NCBI GenBank assembly: GCA_000831005.1
Contig: CP007152.1
Span: 2,542,001 to 2,606,000, forward strand
Source of the DNA: Marinobacter salarius
GTDB taxonomy: Bacteria > Pseudomonadota > Gammaproteobacteria > Pseudomonadales > Oleiphilaceae
DNA length: 64,000 nt
Direction: 5' to 3'
A program made the translations under genes and the position numbers. Position 1 is the first letter of the stretch, and each line of letters starts with the position of its first letter. This document shows positions 58,470 through 64,000 of this stretch, piece after piece. The notes below the pieces were generated by a model, which was given only the letters and a program-made list of their open reading frames with translations, made no database searches and had not been told where the DNA came from.

Positions 58470-59506
58470 ATGCCCGTGTCTGAGTCAGAACAGTTTGCCA
58501 GTGATAATTACAGTGGCATTTGCCCGCAAGCCTGGTCCGCAATGGCCGAGGCGAATGGTTCTGACGAGCCAGCGTATGGGGAAGACCGCTGGACACAACG
58601 AGCCGCCGATGGGCTTCGGGGCCTATTCGATACCGACTGCGATGTCTTTTTTGTGTTCAACGGCACTGCCGCAAACTCACTGGCACTGGCATCCATGGGG
58701 CAGTCATTCCACAGTGTGATCTGCCACGAACTGGCGCACATCGAGACCGACGAGTGTGGCGGGCCGGAGTACGCTTCCAACGGTGCAAAACTGCTTTTGG
58801 GGCAGGGGCCGAACGGCAAGCTGACGCCAGAGAGTATTGAGCACCTGGTCACCAAGCGCACGGATATCCACTACCCCAAACCCAAGGCCCTGAGCCTGAC
58901 CCAGGCAACTGAGGTGGGTACTGTCTATTCTCCAGACGAGCTACGCGCGATCCGGCAAACGGCTGATCGTTTCAACTTGAATATCCATATGGACGGAGCT
59001 CGTTTCGCCAATGCCGTAGCGGCGCTGGATGTGCACCCTTCCGAGATTACCTGGAAAGCTGGCGTGGACGTACTGTGTTTCTCGGGCACCAAGAACGGCC
59101 TGGCTCTGGGGGAGGCCGTTGTGTTCTTCAATCGTGCGTTGGCAGAGGACTTCGAATGGCGCTGCAAGCAGGCGGGGCAATTGGCGTCAAAGATGCGCTA
59201 CATTTCCGCGCCTGGTGCGGGCTGCTTGAAGGTAATGTATGGCTGGAGAATGCCCGGCACGCGAATGCCTGCGCAGAGCGACTGGCGAAGGGCCTGGAAG
59301 GCTTGCCGGGTATCGGGCTCCGTTACCCCAGGCAAGTGAACGGCGTATTTGTAGAAATGCCTGACCCGGTGCAGGCGGCGCTGCGCGACAAAGGGTGGAA
59401 GTTCTACAATTTCATCGGCGGAAGTGCCCGTTTGATGTGCTCCTGGTCGACCACCCCGGAGCAGGTTGATCGCTTTCTGGCGGACTTGCGGGCGCTGGTG
59501 TCCTGA
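58470..59506 (+). CDS. Low-specificity L-threonine aldolase-family PLP enzyme, frameshifted
   Basis: About 345 residues. Fold-type I PLP enzyme: FFVFNGTAANSLALASMG, IHMDGARFANAVAAL (Asp for the pyridine ring) and the Schiff-base Lys in CFSGTKNGLALGEAVVFF. The frame breaks near 59218 (TCCGCGCCTGGTGCGG), with WCGLLEGNVWLENARHANACAERLA continuing to the stop at 59506. ATG 58470 follows CAGGAG. It cleaves threonine or allo-threonine to glycine and acetaldehyde; stereospecificity not deducible. Cytoplasmic. Confidence 0.8.
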
Positions 59507-59594
59507 TTTTGGTGTCGGGCCTCTCGCCAGCGTCGTCGCTTCATGATATATCAGCACCCTGTTTGTCCCACTTTAAATTCCGGAATCCGTAGCA

Positions 59595-60161
59595 ATGCCA
59601 AAAGCAGGTGAAATCAAAAAGAATTCGGCGATCGAGTACGAAGGTGGTGTCTACTTCGTAAAAGATATTGAGCGTTCTGTCCCGCAGGGGCGTGCCGGTG
59701 GCAGCCTGTATCGCATGCGCCTTTACGACGTTGTAACCGGCTACAAGATCGACCAGACCTTCAAGGACTCCGATATGCTGAACCTGGCGGATCTGGTCCG
59801 TCGGCCAGCAACGTTCTCCTATTCGGATGGCGAGGAGTACGTCTTCATGGATAGCGAGGACTATACGCAGTACAGCCTGAATGGCGAGGCCATTGCCGAT
59901 GAACTGCTGTTCATCAACGAAGAGACTCAGGGCTTGATGGTGGTTCTGGTGAGCGATGCGCCAGTGGCGCTGGATTTGCCCCCTACGGTGGACCTGCTGA
60001 TCGAAGAAACCGACCCGTCGGTAAAGGGTGGCTCGGCCACTGCCCGCACCAAGCCGGCCAGGCTCACCACCGGCCTGGTGGTGCAGGTGCCCGAGCATAT
60101 TTCCACGGGCGACCGCATTAAGGTCAATGTCGATGAGCGGCGGTTTCTGGGGCGGGTTTGA
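59595..60161 (+). CDS. efpL: Elongation factor P-like protein EfpL (YeiP)
   Basis: 188 residues, three EF-P domains. The decoding loop reads [14 protein letters not shown] with Arg at residue 33, the position that in EfpL is an unmodified Arg in an extended loop. Other hallmarks: [27 protein letters not shown] and the C-terminal [31 protein letters not shown]. It rescues ribosomes stalled on proline and other motifs. Monocistronic; converges with the Lrp gene. Confidence 0.9.
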   Translation: MPKAGEIKKNSAIEYEGGVYFVKDIERSVPQGRAGGSLYRMRLYDVVTGYKIDQTFKDSDMLNLADLVRRPATFSYSDGEEYVFMDSEDYTQYSLNGEAIADELLFINEETQGLMVVLVSDAPVALDLPPTVDLLIEETDPSVKGGSATARTKPARLTTGLVVQVPEHISTGDRIKVNVDERRFLGRV

Positions 60162-60179
60162 TCCTCGGCTTACCCGATA

Positions 60180-60216
60180 GCGGGGCTTTCGGTGCCGTTG
60201 TGGCTCATAGCCCCGC
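60180..60216. terminator. Candidate terminator between efpL and the Lrp gene
   Basis: GCGGGGCT (60180-60187) pairs with AGCCCCGC (60209-60216), loop 21 nt. Located 18 bp after efpL; the right arm lies in the last codons of the convergent Lrp gene. No T-run, so support is moderate. Confidence 0.4.
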
Positions 60217-60657
60217 GTCTTTCACATTCTCCATGACCACAAACGTGCTGGTCTGCAACACATGGGGCAGCGCCGATATCTGCTCCCCCAGCACTTGCCG
60301 GTATTCTGCCATGTTCCGCGTGCGTACTTTCAGCAGGTAGTCGAAGTTGCCGGCAATCATGTGGCATTGCTCTACCGCTGAAATCTGCTTCACCGAATGG
60401 TTAAAGGCCGCAAGGGCATTGCTGCTGGTGTCGTTCAGGGTGACCTGGGCAAAGGCAATATGACTCTGTCCGAGTTTGGTCTGATTGATCAGGGCTGTGT
60501 AACCCGTGATATAGCCCTGTTCTTCGAGGCGCCTCATACGGACCTGGCAGGGGGTTTTTGACAAACCAACACGTGACGCCAGTTCGGTGACGGTCACCCG
60601 TGCGTGTTTTTGCAGTTCGCGGATGATGGAGTGATCGATCCTGTCCAATTCGACCAT
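60205..60657 (-). CDS. Lrp/AsnC-family transcriptional regulator
   Basis: 150 residues. N-terminal helix-turn-helix (LDRIDHSIIRELQKHARVTVTELASRVGLSKTPCQVRMRRLEEQGYITGYTALI) and C-terminal RAM domain (FAQVTLNDTSSNALAAFNHSVKQISAVEQCHMIAGNFDYLLKVRTRNMAEYRQVL). An amino-acid-responsive regulator. It diverges from the NAD-glutamate dehydrogenase gene with about 158 bp between starts, so control of glutamate catabolism is likely. Confidence 0.9.
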   Translation of the reverse strand: MVELDRIDHSIIRELQKHARVTVTELASRVGLSKTPCQVRMRRLEEQGYITGYTALINQTKLGQSHIAFAQVTLNDTSSNALAAFNHSVKQISAVEQCHMIAGNFDYLLKVRTRNMAEYRQVLGEQISALPHVLQTSTFVVMENVKDAGL

Positions 60658-60763
60658 AACTTATTTCTCGATATGGATATACGGCTATACAAAGCCAAGA
60701 ATATAATCAAATTGCCTGCATTTTAAAACTTTATGGGCAAAGAGTCTTTCGTGAGTTGTCTAT

Positions 60764-60794
60764 ACTGGGGATGTTCCGTCATACATGCCCCAGT
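60764..60794 (+). promoter_or_regulatory. Leader hairpin of the glutamate dehydrogenase gene
   Basis: ACTGGGG (60764-60770) pairs with CCCCAGT (60788-60794); inner ATGT/ACAT extends the stem with one bulged G. Loop about 9 nt. It overlaps a TATACT -10-like element (60761-60766) and ends 21 bp before the start codon at 60816. Confidence 0.4.
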
Positions 60795-60815
60795 TGATAT
60801 CCCCGGAGATCTCCG

Positions 60816-63800
60816 ATGACCCATTCCGATTCCCCTCAAAAGCAAACCCTCCTGGAACAGCTCTCCGAGGCGTTGGAGGGTGAGGACTACGACCCGGACG
60901 ATTCCGGCCATCTGCGTGACGTTGTGGCGACGATGCTGGAGGAGTCCCAGTCCTGGGACGACGCGCTGCACCGCCGTTTGACCGAGGTGTTGGGTAAAGC
61001 GGAAGGAAAGCGTTGGGCGGGGATGTTCAGCGGCGGGTTCCCTTCGAGTTACCGATCGAGATTCTCCGTCGCGGAGGCCGCTGGCGATATCCAGCAAATC
61101 CAGTCCATTGCCCTCAGTTCTGATGTGCCCATGAGGTTCTACACATCATCGGAGCAGGGAGAGCAGGAACTGAACTTCAAGCTCTACAGTCAGGGCAAGC
61201 CGGTGATTCTGTCAGATGTGATTCCGATCCTTGAGAATCTTGGCATGCGAGTGTTGGGGGAGCACCCGTATCGTATTCGGCGGCGTGACGGCGAGCAGTT
61301 CGGTGTCAGTGATTTTACCGTGGAATGTCATTCCCGCTGCCGTGGCGCAGATGTCGAAGCGGCCAAACCGCGACTTCAGGAAGGGTTCCGGGAAATCTGG
61401 AATGGTTTCGCTGAAAACGACGACTTCAACCAGTTGATGATGGCGGCGGGTCTGAATTGGCGTGAAGTCAGCCTGCTGCGAGCTACTCCCGCTACATCAA
61501 GCAGTTGCGCTTCGGATTTAGCCAGCCCTTTATTGCCGACACCCTGGCCCGGCACCTGGATATCACGGCGTTGCTGGTCGCCCTCTTCAGCGCTCGTTTC
61601 GATCCTGTTTTGGGCAATCGGGAATCTGAATCCGAGCACATCGAGAACCGGATTCTTGAGGCTCTCGACGCCGTAACAAGCCTTGACGACGACCGTATCC
61701 TCCGGCGGTTTTATGTACTGATCAAGGCCACCCTCAGAACCAACTATTTCCAACGCCAGGACACCGGCGAGTTCAAAGGCTATATCTCGCTTAAACTCGA
61801 TCCTTCCAGCATCCCGGATATTCCCAAGCCATGCCCGCGTTTCGAGGTATTCGTGTGTTCCCCTCGGGTGGAAGGGGTTCATCTCCGGGGAGGCGCCGTG
61901 GCCCGTGGTGGTTTGCGCTGGTCCGACCGTAGCGAAGACTACCGCACAGAGATACTCGGGCTGGTGAAGGCCCAGCAGGTCAAGAATTCGGTCATCGTAC
62001 CCGTGGGTGCCAAAGGGGGCTTTATCGTCAAGCAGCCTCCGGAAGGCGGCTCACGCGAGGCACTGAGAGAAGAGGGTATTGCCTGCTACCAGACATTCAT
62101 CCGCGGTTTGCTGGACCTGACCGACAACCTGAATGAAGGCAGCGTAGTGCCACCGGTTGACGTGGTCCGTCACGACGCCGATGACACCTACCTGGTGGTG
62201 GCCGCCGACAAAGGCACGGCGACCTTCTCTGACATTGCGAACCGGCTTTCCGGGGAATACGGCTTCTGGCTTGGTGACGCTTTTGCCTCCGGCGGCAGTG
62301 AGGGGTACGACCATAAGAAAATGGGTATTACCGCGAAGGGCGCCTGGGAGTCGGTCAAACGTCATTTCCTTGAGAAAGGCATCGACACCCAGGCCGACGA
62401 ATTCACCGTTGTGGGTATTGGCGACATGGGCGGGGACGTGTTTGGCAACGGTATGCTGCTGTCGGATCGCATTCGCCTTGTGGCAGCCTTCAATCACCTG
62501 CACATCTTTGTGGATCCGGAGCCGGATGCAGCGGCGTCGTTCGCCGAACGCAAGCGCCTGTTTGAAACGCCGGGATCGAGTTGGGAGGACTACAGTGCAG
62601 AACTGATCAGCGAGGGTGGTGGTGTGTTCTCACGGGCTGCCAAATGGATTCCCGTGTCGCCACAGATGCAGGCACGCCTCGGCATCCGTGAAACCCGCCT
62701 GCCGCCCAATGAGTTGATCAGTGCGCTGTTGCAGGCCCCGGTGGACATGCTCTGGAATGGTGGTATCGGCACCTACGTGAAAGCGGCTGGCGAGACCCAT
62801 GACGACGTCGGCGACAAGTCCAACGATGCCGTAAGGATAGACAGCCACCAGCTACAATGCGGGGTCCTTGGTGAGGGCGGAAACCTCGGTTTCACCCAGC
62901 TTGCTCGCATCGGTTTTGCCAGAACCGGTGGTGCCGCCAATACCGACTTTATTGATAATGCCGGTGGGGTGGACTGTTCGGACCATGAAGTAAACATCAA
63001 GATTCTGCTCAACGAGCGGGTGCGAAGCGGGAAGATGACGCTGAGGCAGCGTAACCAGATGCTCCGGGCAATGACTCCGGAAGTGTCGGAGCTGGTGCTG
63101 CGGAATAATTACCGTCAGGCCATGGCTCTGAGCCTGGCCGCCACGGGGGCGGTTGCCACTACGGACGAGTACGAACGCCTGATGCGGCGGTTGGAGGCAG
63201 AGGGGAAACTTGATCGGTCCCTCGAATTTCTGCCCGACGACGAGGAACTCCGCTCGCGGCGAGAGCGTGCTTCGGGGCTGACTCGCCCTGAGCTTTCGGT
63301 GTTGATTTCCTACGCCAAGATTGAACTGAAGCAGGCGTTGCAGGCTGCGCCTATTGTTCACGACGATCGTTTCTCCGCAGCCCTGTACTCCGCTTTCCCG
63401 GGCTCGTTGCTCAAGCGTTTTCCAGACGCGATCGATGCCCATCCCCTGCGCGGGGAAATCGCTGCAACGCAGATTGCCAACGATATGGTGAATCGCATGG
63501 GCATCAGTTGGGCGGACAAGCTGCGTAATGCCACCGGTGCCGACTGTGGCCGGATTGCCGCCGGCTACCTGATCTCCCTCCAGATCCATGACGTAGAAAC
63601 CCAGTGGAAAGCGATCGAAGCGCTTGACGGGAAAATCAGTGCCGGCGTGCAGGCGGAGTTGTTCAGCGATGTGATTCGCCTGGTTACCCGCAGTACCAGC
63701 TGGCTGTTGCACAATCGCCGGGCTGACCTGGACCCGGAAGCCTGTGTTGCCCACTATCAGCGGGCCGCTGGCAGAGGTGTTGGCGTCGACAGAGAGCCTG

Positions 63801-64000
63801 GAGGCGGTGATTCCTGCAAGTCGGTGGCAGGAACGCTATGATAAATACTGTGAGCACCATGTTCCGGAAAAACTGGCAGCCTATGCCGCCTCTGCAGAAA
63901 GCCGCTATTGGCTGATGGATATTATCGAGATTGGTCGTCAGTTGGATCGGGATCTTGAGTCGGTGGCCTGGGTGTACTTCAGCTTGGGTGAAGGTCTCAA
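60816..64000 (+). CDS. gdhB: NAD-specific glutamate dehydrogenase, large form but lacking the usual N-terminal domains (partial at right edge, frameshifted)
   Basis: At least 1,060 residues within the window; the 3' end is cut by the edge. Core motifs: RFEVFVCSPRVEGVHLRGGAVARGGLRWSDR, the catalytic PVGAKGGFIVK, and VGIGDMGGDVFGNGMLLS with VLGEGGNLGFTQLARI (NAD domain). Relative to the 180-kDa proteins (about 1,600 residues) the first about 450-500 residues (ACT-like regulatory part) are absent; ATG 60816 follows CCGGAGATCTCCG. Frameshifts near 61490 (AYSRYIKQLRFGFSQ continues) and near 63770 (VLASTESLEAVIPASRWQERY continues). Converts glutamate to 2-oxoglutarate and ammonia. Divergent Lrp gene suggests amino-acid control. 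Confidence 0.85.

Overview
The window looks like the chromosome of a marine gammaproteobacterium. A Marinobacter-like host is my best guess (inference). The pointers are high GC, a TRAP carboxylate importer, a BCCT transporter, an EF-P-like EfpL, a DUF2339 protein, and a paired beta-helix lipoprotein and diheme cytochrome. I found no rRNA, tRNA, CRISPR array, prophage or insertion sequence. Genes are dense on both strands.

Layout. 1-1.5 kb: a phosphonate-type substrate-binding protein (cut by the window edge) diverges from a phosphonate-associated iron-type alcohol dehydrogenase, with two copies of one palindromic operator between them. 1.6-5.8 kb: a membrane-anchored AraC regulator precedes the lipoprotein pair (beta-helix protein plus diheme cytochrome) of unknown function. 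5.9-15.6 kb: CopD-like membrane protein, adenine deaminase with a leader hairpin, DUF4399, MOSC, DUF6635, Zn-alcohol dehydrogenase with thioesterase, DUF2780, glutathione S-transferase, YqeY, a VWA/J-domain pair, a 2OG-Fe(II) oxygenase and a SEC-C protein. 15.6-25.1 kb: a minus-strand run of six genes (gamma-glutamylcyclotransferase, MBL-like protein, a giant pseudokinase-ATPase-GAF-GGDEF protein, an AAA ATPase, RNase Z, TenA). 25.4-30.5 kb: AEC, EamA and BCCT transporters and an FN3 lipoprotein. 30.9-36.2 kb: a TRAP 2-oxoacid-type importer followed by a Cache histidine kinase and a NarL-type regulator. 36.2-46.2 kb: DUF72, an ECF41 sigma factor with its carboxymuconolactone-decarboxylase partner and a textbook ECF41 promoter, NnrU, an Omp85-like barrel, an M28 peptidase, an amino-acid-type binding protein, and an AraC/EamA pair. 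46.2-64 kb: a PAS-GGDEF-EAL protein, a tiny DUF3096 gene, a MocR regulator divergent from a PPOX-like protein, DUF2339, an ECF sigma/anti-sigma pair with DUF7282, a Fur-box TonB receptor, threonine aldolase, EfpL, an Lrp regulator, and a short-form NAD-glutamate dehydrogenase running off the end.

The most striking property of the raw sequence is that about 24 genes are broken by some 30 single-base frameshifts, spread evenly. They hit likely housekeeping genes as well as accessory ones, and several lie in homopolymers. In nearly every case the lost reading frame continues at once in another frame with family-typical sequence. I read these as consensus or assembly errors rather than mass pseudogenisation, so broken genes are annotated at full reconstructed length with the break position given.

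Regulation is unusually legible. Visible elements are a repeated perfect palindrome (phosphonate locus), an 18/20 direct repeat (beta-helix operon), a TGTCACA-N16-CGTC ECF41 promoter, a Fur box, a 12-bp-stem leader hairpin (adenine deaminase) and several terminators.
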